Positions 8,263 through 19,200 of a stretch of 64,000 nt of DNA are shown here, piece by piece (within the stretch, counting starts at the first letter, position 1; the number at the start of each line of letters is the position of its first letter). The translations under genes were made by a program, and so were the position numbers. The stretch is from Candidatus Obscuribacterales bacterium (GTDB lineage Bacteria > Cyanobacteriota > Vampirovibrionia > Obscuribacterales > Obscuribacteraceae). The stretch is taken from NCBI GenBank assembly GCA_021732085.1, contig JAKFVQ010000004.1, forward strand, positions 84,418 to 148,417. Direction: 5' to 3'. The notes under the pieces are model-generated. The model was not told the DNA's origin. It saw only the letters and a list, made by a program, of their open reading frames with translations, and did not search any database.

Positions 8263-11200
8263 ATGCAAGGGATGCCAAGCGCGCGGGTATTTATTCAAAC
8301 ATCATTGCTCGTTTCACTTTGTGCGGCGTATCCAGCACAAGGGCAATCTCAGAATGAGACAAAATCAAATGCGCCTGCAGCTGGTAAATCGTTTTCAACT
8401 CTTTCAAGTTCGAAAAAACGCATAGCGGTTGTCGGATTGCCAGCTGTTGCGCCAAAGGCAATCACACCGCAAGTACGCCCAAGAGCGAACAGCAACGACA
8501 TTGCCAGCGCAACTAAAAAAGCCGCCAGCAAATCATATCCAAGCACTTCGTTGGAGCGCGGGTATTATCTCAAACAACAAGGGCAACTAAAAGCTGCGCT
8601 TTTGGAATTCATAAAATCCGCACATGAGAATCCTCGTGAGGTCCGTGCATTCTACGAACAAGCTCAGATTTTCAAACAACAGGGAAATACAAAGCTAGCA
8701 AAATCCGCGCTGGAACAAGCATTAGCCATAGCGCCTAAATACACGGAAGCTCGCACGATGTTGGTGCAAACACACCTTGAGAGCGGCAATCTCATTGGTG
8801 TCGCTAACGAAGTTGGAAAGCTATTCAATCTCGGACAAGAAAGACCGAAGAGAGAGGCGCCCAGCTATTTAGCATATCAAGGCGCTCCCTCTGCAGCTAT
8901 CCAAATAGCAAAAGGAAATTTCCCAAAAGCTAATGCTGGATCCCCTTTCTTGAGCGTGGGAACAACGTCATCAGAGCATTCCAATATCACAACAAGTCCG
9001 AATGTTGAAGACAAATCAACGCAAGAGAGCGCAGCAAAGCCAGATGAAACCTCGGTTTGGCTAAACTCGGCAATTAAGAATAACGCTCAACCGGAGCCAC
9101 AGACAGAAGCGCCACCAGCCACCGAATCCGATACCACGACAGCGAACACGCAGAATACTGGCGCAGAGAAATCAACAAACGATATCCTCGCTTCCCTCGG
9201 CGTTAAGACCTCCTCAAGCGCCCCCTCAAGCTCAAGCGCAACAGCGCAGCCTAGTCCCACTGGAACAAGTGCAACTACTCAAACAACGTCTACTGAAACC
9301 GGGATTTTTGGCCGCATGCGAGCACGGACCGGACAAGCCATCAGCTCAGTGCAAAGAATCTCCAAATCTAACATTGAGAGTGTAAAAAAGATTTCCCATG
9401 TGCCGCACGTGCCCGTTCCGCGTGTCGCCGTGCCACATGTAGCAGTACCTCAATGGGTGAAAGATGTTCGCAGCCATATTCCTTTTATGCCAGCAGCTCA
9501 AGAAGAGCAACCGCAAGCCGTTGCAGAGGAGCCGAAAGAAGGACTGAAAGAGCAAGCTGCTTCTCTGATGAGCTGGGTCAAGGATCGAATTCCAATTCAA
9601 ACCAAGGAAAAAGAAAACCGCCAGCTTGCGGAAAAAATGAAAGCAGCCATGGGGCAAACAACTAAGAATCCTGCTTTACCGCCGGAAGTTGCAAAAGCTA
9701 TCGAAGCAAAGCTTGGAATTCACAAAACGCCAGAGCAAGCAACAAAATCCAAAGAAGGCGAAAAAGCCCCGCTCTACTCTCCGGAAATGCAAAAGGCGAT
9801 CGAGGCGAAGCTGGCACAGGCGCGAGCGGCTGATTCATCCGCAAAAGCGACTGAGACGAATTCGGCAAAAACGGATCCAGCAGCAAAGGTTGATGCAGAA
9901 GCCAACACAATCAGCAAGCAAACCGACGAGCAAAAGCAGAAAAATGACGAGCAAAAGCTGCAGCTTGTTGAACTGGCACCGCAAGAAGCAGGTCAGCACA
10001 CCTTCAGTTCATCAGAACACGCAAACAAAGATTCCCATACAGATTCACAAGACATCTCATCTGTATTTGCCGATACTGTCCTGGAATGCACTAAGGACTC
10101 GTTTACTACAGCAGCCTCATCGCCATCCACGGACTCCGGCACTACAGCTGAGAAAACGGAAGTGGATAGTGTGAAACAAGTATTGGCTTCTTTGGGCGTA
10201 AAATCAGATGCGCAAGAAGAGTCGGCAAGTAATTTAACAGATCCGCGATCTTCAAAGCCGGCCTACGGATTGTTGGGAAATACAGCGCTCAAGCATATAG
10301 GCACCTTGCCATTGCCTGAATCCAAGCCACGCCCGTCCTTTATGGATTCAATTTGGAAACAAGCAGGCAGTACTTTTGCCCACTTGGTGCCGAAGATTGA
10401 TTGGAAATTACCATCAATTGATACGTCCGCGCTGCTAAACAGCAAAGCAGCACCGACACCGGAAATGATTGCAGCAGCGACTGATCCAGCTGCCGAGGTG
10501 CGCAACGCAAGTCCGCAAACTCACAAGCAGCCGAGCGAACTGTCAAACAGCTCGGCGCCACCGACCCCGGTGCCCCTCGACATTAGCCGTATATTGAACA
10601 AATTAGGTCCGGCGCCACAACCGATTGCCATGAATCCTGCTATTGCACCGCCTCTGTCAGCGTCCATACCGATTGCCGCGCCGATAAACATCAACCAATA
10701 TATTCCGATACCTAAACCACAAGAAGCGCCGGTGCAAAATTTCGCATCGTTGCCTCAGATGACACCCCAGGGACTGGGTCCCAGCAAAGCTACAGGCTTA
10801 GGTCCACAGACGGCTCCGCATAGCTCGCCGACTGCAGGAAATATGATGCTACCGCCCATGGTGCAACAGGTTTGGGATCAAGCACAGCCTCTCTTACAGC
10901 CCGCGATGAAGGCTGCAAATACAATTGCACAGACATTTGCGCCAGACCCGCTTTCCATCCCCATGCAGGACGCATCGATAACAGCCCCTGTCGATATGAA
11001 ATCGTCTGCTGTCGCTATGAATAATGCGCCGGCTCCAATAGGCGCAGACATGAAACAGTATTTCGACAATCAAATGGTTCCGACCATGCCACCACAAACA
11101 GCATCGGACACGGAAACAAGTCAATTCAACTCGGGACTGACCAAAACTGGTGGTCGAGAGCTCGTCACTGCAGCACGGGCCAAGAACGGCGCCTTCACTT

Positions 11201-11691
11201 TTATGAAACCGGTAATGGATAGCGACAGTTCATTCCTCCTCGGCGCAAATCAAGTCCGCACTATTGCCCCTATTCCCGCAAAAGCTCCGCCTAAGCCAGC
11301 GCCACCGCCGCCTGAGGACGCTATCACAAAGCGAATGCGTTATCTCATGGAGAATGGGACTTCCAATTTAAGACAAGGGGAAGCATTCATGTTCTCCGAG
11401 GAAACTGGCGAAGGCATCCTTTTCTTGCCGGGTCGAACGGAACGCCGCAAGCTTACAGCAGGCAAGGATGCAGAACTGGTTCTGCGGGAACGCCGCCCTG
11501 ACATTGCGCAGCCTAAAGATTTGCAATACAGCTTGAACCTGCTCGGAAAGCTGATGGGTAATCAACAAGCACAACAACAACAGCAGCAACAACCAGCTAT
11601 TAACGGACCAAGCCTCGATCAACTAATGAATCAGGTAAATGAAGGTCAGCGTTCGGTTTGGGGCTGGATGAAAAACACATTCAAAATGTAA
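8263..11691 (+). CDS. Large secreted TPR and low-complexity protein
   Basis: A 1142-residue protein. The N-terminal signal peptide has core FIQTSLLVSLCAAYPAQG. Two to three TPR units lie at about residues 95-190 (LERGYYLKQQGQLKAALLEF, ARAFYEQAQIFKQQGNTKLA, ALEQALAIAPKYTEA). A very long Ala/Pro/Ser/Thr/Gln-rich region follows, with the motif LASLGVK near residues 310 and 645 and a related LNKLG near 775. A short HVPHVPVPRVAVPHVAVPQW run lies near residue 375. The C-terminal 120 residues look folded (ITKRMRYLMENGTSNLRQGE, then GILFLPGRTERRKLTAG), interrupted by a Q7 tract. It is probably periplasmic or surface-exposed. ATG 8272 is an alternative start. No family recognised. Confidence 0.85.
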   Translation: MQGMPSARVFIQTSLLVSLCAAYPAQGQSQNETKSNAPAAGKSFSTLSSSKKRIAVVGLPAVAPKAITPQVRPRANSNDIASATKKAASKSYPSTSLERGYYLKQQGQLKAALLEFIKSAHENPREVRAFYEQAQIFKQQGNTKLAKSALEQALAIAPKYTEARTMLVQTHLESGNLIGVANEVGKLFNLGQERPKREAPSYLAYQGAPSAAIQIAKGNFPKANAGSPFLSVGTTSSEHSNITTSPNVEDKSTQESAAKPDETSVWLNSAIKNNAQPEPQTEAPPATESDTTTANTQNTGAEKSTNDILASLGVKTSSSAPSSSSATAQPSPTGTSATTQTTSTETGIFGRMRARTGQAISSVQRISKSNIESVKKISHVPHVPVPRVAVPHVAVPQWVKDVRSHIPFMPAAQEEQPQAVAEEPKEGLKEQAASLMSWVKDRIPIQTKEKENRQLAEKMKAAMGQTTKNPALPPEVAKAIEAKLGIHKTPEQATKSKEGEKAPLYSPEMQKAIEAKLAQARAADSSAKATETNSAKTDPAAKVDAEANTISKQTDEQKQKNDEQKLQLVELAPQEAGQHTFSSSEHANKDSHTDSQDISSVFADTVLECTKDSFTTAASSPSTDSGTTAEKTEVDSVKQVLASLGVKSDAQEESASNLTDPRSSKPAYGLLGNTALKHIGTLPLPESKPRPSFMDSIWKQAGSTFAHLVPKIDWKLPSIDTSALLNSKAAPTPEMIAAATDPAAEVRNASPQTHKQPSELSNSSAPPTPVPLDISRILNKLGPAPQPIAMNPAIAPPLSASIPIAAPININQYIPIPKPQEAPVQNFASLPQMTPQGLGPSKATGLGPQTAPHSSPTAGNMMLPPMVQQVWDQAQPLLQPAMKAANTIAQTFAPDPLSIPMQDASITAPVDMKSSAVAMNNAPAPIGADMKQYFDNQMVPTMPPQTASDTETSQFNSGLTKTGGRELVTAARAKNGAFTFMKPVMDSDSSFLLGANQVRTIAPIPAKAPPKPAPPPPEDAITKRMRYLMENGTSNLRQGEAFMFSEETGEGILFLPGRTERRKLTAGKDAELVLRERRPDIAQPKDLQYSLNLLGKLMGNQQAQQQQQQQPAINGPSLDQLMNQVNEGQRSVWGWMKNTFKM

Positions 11692-11695
11692 GTGA

Positions 11696-12427
11696 TCAGT
11701 TCTCATCCAAGCGCGAGAGAAACCATTTATTGAATGCCTTGGGCTGACTGTCCATGCAATTATGTCCTGCAAGTTCAATCACCTGCAGGGTACTTCCAGG
11801 CAACAACGAATGCATGGTTTTGACATGATTCCAGGGAGCGACTGGGTCTAAGCGGCCAACTGCAAAATGCACCGGGCAAGAGACTTTCGGCAGGTTCTCG
11901 ACATAATTTAGAGCTGCAAAATTTTCAGCTATCTGACTAAGGCTGAAGTGGTTAGTCTCAAGCAAGACCCGTTCGCGCCAGGCAAGACTCTTGTGAAAAG
12001 CAGTTCCTCTAAGAGCCTGATATGGGCTGCCCAGGAGAATTTGAAAGGCTGCAACGGTAAGCTGTGGTACCCGACCAGGCATAGAGACCGCTAGAATTTG
12101 CTTGAATAATTCAGGGCGCTGCGCCGCCAGCTCCACAGATATAATTGCGCCGAGGGAATGTCCGGCAAACGTTACCGGATACTCGATATCGTGCTCCTCC
12201 AGCGTTTCCAAAATGTCATTTATATGAACATCTATATTGGTGCTCTCGCCGGGCTCAGCGCTATCTCCATGCCCACGCAAGTCCGGCAGCAGACAATGCC
12301 ATCCTCGATCAACCAATAATTTGATTTGAGGATTCCACATCTCGGCACGCGCACCAGTGCCATGAATCAGAATGACGGTTCCTTTTCCGTCCTTCTTTTG
12401 GCCAAACTCCTTGTGGGCAAGCTTCAT
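11696..12427 (-). CDS. Alpha/beta-fold hydrolase
   Basis: A 243-residue cytoplasmic alpha/beta hydrolase. The complete triad is visible: nucleophile Ser91 in GHSLGA, Asp194 in GRLDPVAPW and His222 in LAGHNCMD; the oxyanion segment is LIHGTGARAEMW. The DLRGHGDS motif is typical of the 3-oxoadipate enol-lactonase/esterase-type subgroup (MhpC/PcaD-like). The substrate cannot be told from sequence. It converges on the 8263 gene with only 4 bp between stop codons, and there is no obvious terminator between them. Confidence 0.9.
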   Translation of the reverse strand: MKLAHKEFGQKKDGKGTVILIHGTGARAEMWNPQIKLLVDRGWHCLLPDLRGHGDSAEPGESTNIDVHINDILETLEEHDIEYPVTFAGHSLGAIISVELAAQRPELFKQILAVSMPGRVPQLTVAAFQILLGSPYQALRGTAFHKSLAWRERVLLETNHFSLSQIAENFAALNYVENLPKVSCPVHFAVGRLDPVAPWNHVKTMHSLLPGSTLQVIELAGHNCMDSQPKAFNKWFLSRLDEN

Positions 12428-12576
12428 TGGGTAATCATTTCAATGGGCAACCAAAAGCTATCTTAACCCAGCTGGCATCTTGCAGACGCTTTTGTGTTCA
12501 CTTAATGAAGTCAGCTGTCGGCGCAATTAAACTCGCATGATATTCTATGCGATGTTCTCTACTAAGAATTCGATAA

Positions 12577-13431
12577 ATGCTAAACACACAACAAGTTATT
12601 CTGACTCTGCTTACAAGCCTGTGCGCGGCTAGCTTTTCCACTTCAACGGCGTTGGCTGATGATGGCGGAATCTCCTTCGGGGGGAATCCAACTCTTCTGA
12701 CTGGACATAAGTCAGTTTCAATGAAGAGTGAAGTGATCAAGATGGAAATACACAAAGAGTCGATTAAAGTGGATTGCCTATTTGTGTTCCATAACGACGG
12801 ACCCGATGCCACAGTGCGAATGGGCTTCCCCGACCGAGGCGAAGGCGCCCAAATACCTTATGAAGGCGAACCGCTGCCAACAAAAAATTTGAAGGCTACT
12901 TTCACCAGTTACGATTCCTGGGTGGATGGCAAGAAAGTTCCTACGAAGCTCATTCCAACTGATGACCGCAGCATCTTCTGGCACACAAAAACAGTAAATT
13001 TCAAGGCAAATAAGGACTGCGTCATTCGAGATGTTTACACGCTGCCACCGGGACAACAAGTCACCACGGATAATGGCATGTACTATCAAACTTATTACAT
13101 ATTGCACACAGCAGCATCATGGAAGGGCGCAATTGGTGACGCAAAGATCGAAGTTACTTTCGCCCCTGATTCAGTAAAGCCACCACTCGTGCTGAAGGAT
13201 AGAAAGCAACTGAAGGATCAAGATCTGGATCACGTAGGCTGGCCAAAGCAACCGGCAGGAGTAGTGTTTTACGAAGCACCTTGCGTGCCGACGGTTAAGG
13301 GTTCAACGATAACGTTTGTCAAATCCAACTTACGCCCGACAAAGAAGGATGACATCCACCTCTTCTACGGCTACAGAACTCTGCCACCACTTATAATACC
13401 GGGACAAAACGTTCCGCCGCCAAATAACTAA
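12577..13431 (+). CDS. Secreted DUF4424-like protein
   Basis: A 284-residue protein with a signal peptide (core VILTLLTSLCAASFS, cleavage near ALADD). The mature part starts GGISFGGNPTLLTGHKSVSM and continues with EIHKESIKVDCLFVFHNDGPDATVRMGFPD, a layout recalling DUF4424 proteins, which have a strongly beta N-terminal domain of unknown function. The C-terminal half contains a conserved-looking HLFYGYRTLPP segment. Its stop codon is 1 bp from that of the convergent glycosyltransferase gene. The family link is by eye only; function unknown. Confidence 0.82.
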   Translation: MLNTQQVILTLLTSLCAASFSTSTALADDGGISFGGNPTLLTGHKSVSMKSEVIKMEIHKESIKVDCLFVFHNDGPDATVRMGFPDRGEGAQIPYEGEPLPTKNLKATFTSYDSWVDGKKVPTKLIPTDDRSIFWHTKTVNFKANKDCVIRDVYTLPPGQQVTTDNGMYYQTYYILHTAASWKGAIGDAKIEVTFAPDSVKPPLVLKDRKQLKDQDLDHVGWPKQPAGVVFYEAPCVPTVKGSTITFVKSNLRPTKKDDIHLFYGYRTLPPLIIPGQNVPPPNN

Positions 13432-13432
13432 G

Positions 13433-14641
13433 CTAGTCCTGTGCCTGTCCAGAGCGTGAAGTATCTTGTTTCTGGTCGTCTTTGTTTATGTGCACCGAAT
13501 TTTCCAAAATCATTCTTGCAATATCGAAGATGGCATTCGTCTGATCCAAGCAATATTTAGTTGGAAGCGGCTTCTCAAAGCGTTTTGGATCATGCTTCAA
13601 ACCGCGCACCAATTTGGATAGCTCTTCCGGTGAATGCAAGCGCCTGGCCAAGCCGGTTTCGACGAGGATTTCTACAGTGCCGGCTTCTTGAGGCATTGGT
13701 GGAGTGATCACATCAATGATCATCGGCAATCGCTTAGCGATACATTCATATGAAGTCAGTCCGCCAGCCTTGGTGACCATTGCGTCAACCGCGTTCATCA
13801 GATCAGGCATGTTGTCATGGAAGGGCAGAACAGCAGTTGGAACATTCGATTCAGCTGCAAGCTCTTTCGCTTTCTCATACAGATCGCGATTCTGTCCACA
13901 GAGGAAGATCACCTGGAACTTCTCTTCGATGTTAGAAAGCGCTTTATAGGCAGCCAACATATTTCCGCCGCCGGCCCAGCCTGAATTTATACAGAGTGTT
14001 GGCAGCTCTGCTGACAGACCCAGATGGCTGAGGAACTGTGCACGCTCGGTTGTCGGTGGCACCAGGAAATCAGGACTCACGGGCATGCCGGAAACTTTGA
14101 TTTTCGACTCTGGTACACCCCAATTGAGCAAGCATTCCTTGACAAGTTCATTGGGGGCAATAATCAAATCAGCAGCAGGGCAAGCCCAGCCTTTCCACAA
14201 GTTCTTGTTTGGATCAGTAATTACGACAACCAGCTTGACATCACCAGCTAAGCCGACTTCTTTCATGGCACGCTGAACATAGTGGTTTGTCATCGGGTGC
14301 ATCGATACGACTACACCGGGTTTTTGTTCGATGAGTTGCCTGCATAAGTATTCACGGGCCAACCTATAACCAAATTCGCTCTCGTTCGGCTTCAGCACGT
14401 GAAGTAATGCATAGTAATACTTCATCAAGTATTGGTGGCGTCCCAGAAGGTAGTTGTAAAGCGCCACAAAATACCTGTTGAGCGCATTAGATTTCTCAGC
14501 GACCGGCTCAGCAATTAGGTTTAGCTCAAGTCCGTTGTACTCTTTCGTAGCCACCAATTGCAAAGCTTCTTCGACAGCTTCGGTTGCACTGCGGTGTCCA
14601 CGACCGGTGTCTGAGAAATAAAGAAGAATGTTTTCGGTCAT
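13433..14641 (-). CDS. MGDG synthase/UgtP-type glycosyltransferase (GT28)
   Basis: A 402-residue MurG-fold glycosyltransferase of the monogalactosyldiacylglycerol-synthase/processive diacylglycerol glucosyltransferase group. The N-terminal acceptor domain starts with ILLYFSDTGRGHRSATEAV, the family's glycine-rich loop, and includes VVSMHPMTNH and VVVITDP. The C-terminal nucleotide-sugar domain has LCINSGWAGGGN, VIFLCGQNRDLYEKA and AMVTKAGGLTSYECIAKRLPMI, which contains the KxGG-type donor-binding site. It probably makes glycolipids at the membrane surface from diacylglycerol. The start at ATG 14641 has an AGAGAG site 7 nt upstream. Confidence 0.9.
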   Translation of the reverse strand: MTENILLYFSDTGRGHRSATEAVEEALQLVATKEYNGLELNLIAEPVAEKSNALNRYFVALYNYLLGRHQYLMKYYYALLHVLKPNESEFGYRLAREYLCRQLIEQKPGVVVSMHPMTNHYVQRAMKEVGLAGDVKLVVVITDPNKNLWKGWACPAADLIIAPNELVKECLLNWGVPESKIKVSGMPVSPDFLVPPTTERAQFLSHLGLSAELPTLCINSGWAGGGNMLAAYKALSNIEEKFQVIFLCGQNRDLYEKAKELAAESNVPTAVLPFHDNMPDLMNAVDAMVTKAGGLTSYECIAKRLPMIIDVITPPMPQEAGTVEILVETGLARRLHSPEELSKLVRGLKHDPKRFEKPLPTKYCLDQTNAIFDIARMILENSVHINKDDQKQDTSRSGQAQD

Positions 14642-14752
14642 ACTAATGCTCTCTGGAAGAATTACTAGCTTGGTTTTACCCAGAGTCTGCTACTCTTACT
14701 ATCTTGGCATTGCTATTTATTGAAATAGTAAACTGACTGCGGTGTTTCACTA

Positions 14753-16171
14753 ATGTACCATCTCTGGACGACAATGCTCTCTAGAACTTTGATTGCAGCA
14801 CTGACTTTTTCCGTGCTGTCAGTCACAAATTGCCTGCACGCTTTGGCCAAAGAGGAGCTTGCCGCACAGCCTGTAAACGCTGTAACAGCTGCGCATCCGG
14901 GCGAAATTTCTGTCACAGTTGCAAGAACTTATCCACTGCCTCCCTCGGAAAAAGAACTAAAAATTCCGCCGAGCACTGTTGAAATTTATCAGTATGACGA
15001 AACGCCCATTGGCAACCGGGCGCCGTTTTTGATGGTTCACGGTTTGCGTGGTGAATTCCGTGAAGGCTTCCGCTGGGAAATGGTCGTCGAAAATTTGATG
15101 AAGCGTCAAGAGTTTCGCGACAAGTTCAAGATTTACTTTGCAAGGCACAACACATACGTCCTTCTTGAAACAAATAAAAAGCAATTTCAGCAAGCAGTAA
15201 AAGAGCTCTATCAAACGACTGGCAAAAAGCCAATAACTGTTATGGCTCTTTCAATGGGCGGTAATCTTGTCCAAGAATCGTTGGAAGATCTAGAAGTTCA
15301 GTCAGACATCGAAAAAATAATTTCGCTCGGTACGCCATTTCATGGCTCGCCGCTTTTCTGCTTCGATTGGCTCAGATACAGCATTATTCGAAACCACTCA
15401 GTTCCGTGGGTGAGAGGCGATTTAGCTACATCGTATAAGTTGTATTTCCGCCTCCATCCTAATTTGCTAGAAGACTTGCGCTGGGATAATACTGACAAGG
15501 GTATTCCGCAAATTGGCAAATTCTCTACATGGTTCCCCTTCCACATCACCGGAGAGGTTGATTTGAAGCGGATGGAGAATAAGCGTATTGCGCGCTTTAA
15601 CGATCTCAAAATCGACAAGAAGAAATTCATTTGCTACGGCGGCTACCTACTGACACCATATGCGACACCACACACACCGGGACATATTACGAAGGCAATC
15701 AAGTGGCCGTGGTGGTTTGCGACCTGCACAGTTCCATATCACTTGGGCTTTGAGCATCCGGTATTGAGAGCGCTCAACTTCGAAATGGGACGCATGGTCG
15801 TCGCAAGCTCAAACATAAAAGAGGCATTGCGGGGCAGCTCACGTTATGCACTGAACGACGGTATCACCCCACTGGTCAGCGCGCTCTATCTTCCCGACGA
15901 TGTAATGGCGCAAGATCCTATAGCACGAGAGCCAAGCATTTCGAAGATTCGCCGCTCGATCGACATCGGCAGAGCAAGGGTGTTTCGCCAAATCGATCAC
16001 ATCACCTTCGTTGATAACTACAGACCGCATGGCTATCCCAAAGAGTTGAGAGATGAACTCAACCCTAGCGCCAAAGCACGCACGATCTTCGATTGGATGT
16101 TCCTCGACATCATGGAAAGTCCGAGCAAGCTAGCCGAATCAAACGAAGAACCGGCAATCAAAGCTGAATAG
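14753..16171 (+). CDS. Secreted lipase-like alpha/beta hydrolase
   Basis: A 472-residue exported hydrolase. The signal peptide is LSRTLIAALTFSVLSVTNC, cleaved near LAKEE. The fold markers are FLMVHGLRGEFREG (oxyanion loop) and the nucleophile elbow MALSMGGNLV with Ser in A-L-S-M-G-G, followed by IISLGTPFHGSPL, a segment common in PGAP1/lecithin-cholesterol acyltransferase and triacylglycerol lipases. A candidate catalytic His is in QIDHITFVDN. The length leaves a large cap or lid insertion (about residues 210-350). ATG 14774 is an alternative start. It is divergent from the glycosyltransferase gene, which suggests but does not prove a shared role in envelope lipids. Confidence 0.88.
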   Translation: MYHLWTTMLSRTLIAALTFSVLSVTNCLHALAKEELAAQPVNAVTAAHPGEISVTVARTYPLPPSEKELKIPPSTVEIYQYDETPIGNRAPFLMVHGLRGEFREGFRWEMVVENLMKRQEFRDKFKIYFARHNTYVLLETNKKQFQQAVKELYQTTGKKPITVMALSMGGNLVQESLEDLEVQSDIEKIISLGTPFHGSPLFCFDWLRYSIIRNHSVPWVRGDLATSYKLYFRLHPNLLEDLRWDNTDKGIPQIGKFSTWFPFHITGEVDLKRMENKRIARFNDLKIDKKKFICYGGYLLTPYATPHTPGHITKAIKWPWWFATCTVPYHLGFEHPVLRALNFEMGRMVVASSNIKEALRGSSRYALNDGITPLVSALYLPDDVMAQDPIAREPSISKIRRSIDIGRARVFRQIDHITFVDNYRPHGYPKELRDELNPSAKARTIFDWMFLDIMESPSKLAESNEEPAIKAE

Positions 16172-16288
16172 GCTGTTAATCCAAATACCTGAAGCAGAAT
16201 CAGGGTAATTCCGGGCGAAGCGATCTTTTAAGTTCGTCATTCTGGTAATGTATGCGCGTGTGCGCAACGCGCCTGATTTGAGGTCCTT

Positions 16289-19200
16289 ATGACGACAGAT
16301 CCCAAAGAGCCGCAAGATTCGAATTCGTCCGCCGATGATAGCGCGGCACCAAATAATGGAGCAAATCAAAGCTCTAGCGATGAAGCAAGTAAAGCAAGGG
16401 TGAAGAAGGCATGGAGCCGGTTCCGACCATTGCTCCAATTTTTCGGATTTCTAATTGTTTGTTATTGCGCTTTCCTGACGTTTACCCTGTCACCACGTCT
16501 TCGCGCCTGCTTGGGACCGCTCTTCTCTTCGATGAACCATGTTTATTCAAGCGCTCGCCAACCCAGTATTTCCATACCCACAGGCAAAAGTATGGAGCTG
16601 TTATTGGATGGATCAGGATCGACATCTTGCCATGTAAAAGTCTATAAGTACGACAAAACATTCTCGCCAGACCTTGCTAGTTTGGATGATCCAGATCACA
16701 TCATCCCTTATCCCAAACTAGAGCTAAGTCAGATCGCTCAGCAGCAAGTCAACGGAACAGTCGTTTGGGAAAGTGATAAGAACCTGCGATACGTGGATAT
16801 CAACAGATACGAAGATATCGTTTCGCTTCCGAATACACTTACTCCAGGCGATTACTTTTACATCATTACGATGAATGGTCACCAGGAAAACATCGAACAA
16901 CGGACTGTGGCCGGTGCCTTCCGTGTAAGCGACTTGTCCTTCCTGGTTAAGACCGCTCCAAACCTGTTGCTTGTAAGAGCATTCAATGTCAAAACAATGA
17001 AACCGGTTCAGGACGCCAATGTTCGCCTTTACAGCAGGACCGGCGATAGAAAGTTCAATCCGGCTGCATCGACGTTTAAAACCGGCGCCGATGGTGTTGC
17101 GCGCATCACCGAAGGACAAAACTTCAACAGTCAGATTCCAGCACCAATCCTGCTTGTAGAGTCTGGTCCGTCCAGAGCAACAATGGCTAGCGATTACCCA
17201 AGCCAAAATTGGCATAGCCAAATTGATAACTATGTGACGCCCTACGAAAGCGCCATGATGAACGATCTGATGGACATCATAACTGACAAGCCTATTTATA
17301 GATTGGGCCAGACAGTCCAGTACAAAGGTTTCTTGCGCAGATACAAAGTCAGTGGTGGTTTTGAAGCACCACTTGCAAATGAATCAGTGCCGATCGAAAT
17401 CAGAGATCCGGAAGGCAACACCTTTCTGAACACAAACACAAAGACCGGTGCTGCAGGAGACTTCGCGGGGTCGTTCACGATTCCGGCCGATGGCAAAACA
17501 GGCAGCTACTCGATAAACCCAATTGACCATCCTAATTCATCAGTGTCGGTGCAAATATTGCAGTACCGTAAGCCGGAATATGAGGTAAGCATCCAACCCG
17601 AAAAACCATTCGTGCTGATGGGGCAGAAAGCAAAAGCGAAGGTAATAGCCAAATATTTCTTTGGCGGGCCGGTAGCTGGAGCTCAAGTAAAATACACAAT
17701 AAACAGAAACGTATCGTGGGGAATACGCGATCGCATCTTCGGAGTCGAGCCGGCGTGCGCATTTTTCGGAATAAGCGCGGAAGACCGTTACACGCGATCG
17801 AATCCAGCCACAGAGTCTTATACACAGGATTCAGCTCCTATAAATGGAATGGGATTGACGAACGACAAAGGCGAACTTGAGATTGCGTTCGATACCAAGC
17901 AGCTCCCAACAGACTCTCCATATGATGACGGCAACCAGGCGCAAAACTACACTGTCTCTGCAACCATTACAGATCTCAGCCGCAAATCGGTTGATAGCAC
18001 AGGCGATGCGCTGGCAACACCCGGCAATTTCGCACTCTCGCTTAAAACGGACAGCTGTGCAAGTAAGCCGGGTCAGAAGATAACAGCAAAGACGGAAGCA
18101 AAAGACTATTACGGAAAAGCTGTTGCAATGCGCGATATCGAATTCAGCCTGGAGAAATGGACATATGATTCAACTGCGAAAAAATGGGTCAAGAATGTAG
18201 TTGCCACCGCAAGCGGACGCACTGGTGCGGACGGAAAAACAAGCGCAGAAATTCAAGTACCTTCCGATTACAAGGGCTATGAGATCATGCTTTGCGCACG
18301 CGCTAAAGACTCTGACGGTCACGAGGTCATGGATTACAACTCACTATGGATGTCGAGCTGGGCCGACCGCAATCAGGAATTTTCTATCGACCTGGACAAG
18401 CTGGTCTACGAACCAGGCGACACCGTTAAGGCTGCGGTCAAGCTTCCCGAGGAGCTTCGCAAGAAAAAGCTGATTGGACTTGCAAGCATAGACGGCACGA
18501 CGATATTTTCACATAAGTGTATAGATTCCAGTGATCAAGCAGCGTTAGTTGAGTTTCCCATCCAAGACAATTTCGCACCGCAATGTACGTTGAGAGTTAG
18601 CCTAATCGACGAAGATCTCAATCAACATTTTCAGGAAACAGAACTCAAAGTTTATCCGAAGAACTCATTGTTGGATGTAGCGGTCAAGCCAAGCAAAGAA
18701 AAGTTAGAGCCCGGGGAGACAGCTGAGCTCAATATAAAAGCAAAAACAGCGGACGGCAAGCCAGCCAGCAATACATCTGTTGTGCTTTCGCTGGTGGACG
18801 AATCTATTTATGCCGTCAGCGAGGATACGCATCCAAACATCGTCCAATTTTTTCAGACAACTCGGCCAAGCTATGTAAGTACATTTGTTTCCTGTCAGCC
18901 GATTGAGCATCACAGTCTGTCAGATCTACCGTGGTTCCATCTAGAAAACCTTGATGCACAAGTATTCGGACAATTGAGTCAATCATCGGCAAAGAAACGA
19001 TACGCAGAAGGAGCCATGATGGACGCCGTTGCGCCCGCATCCATGCCGGCGCCTATGTCACCGAAATCTGCGATGACGCGACGAAAATCCGAGGAGTCGG
19101 ATGGAGCGGCTGCCCCAACAGACAAGAGCGCCGGAAAGGAGCCGGTAATTCGTAGCGACTTCAAGGATACTGCTTTCTTCAGTGGCTCAATTCTGACTGA

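Noticed and set aside
9689..10174. 161-residue frame inside the large TPR gene
   Set aside because: Alternative frame of a low-complexity coding region, rich in Arg/Lys/Gln; no independent start signal.
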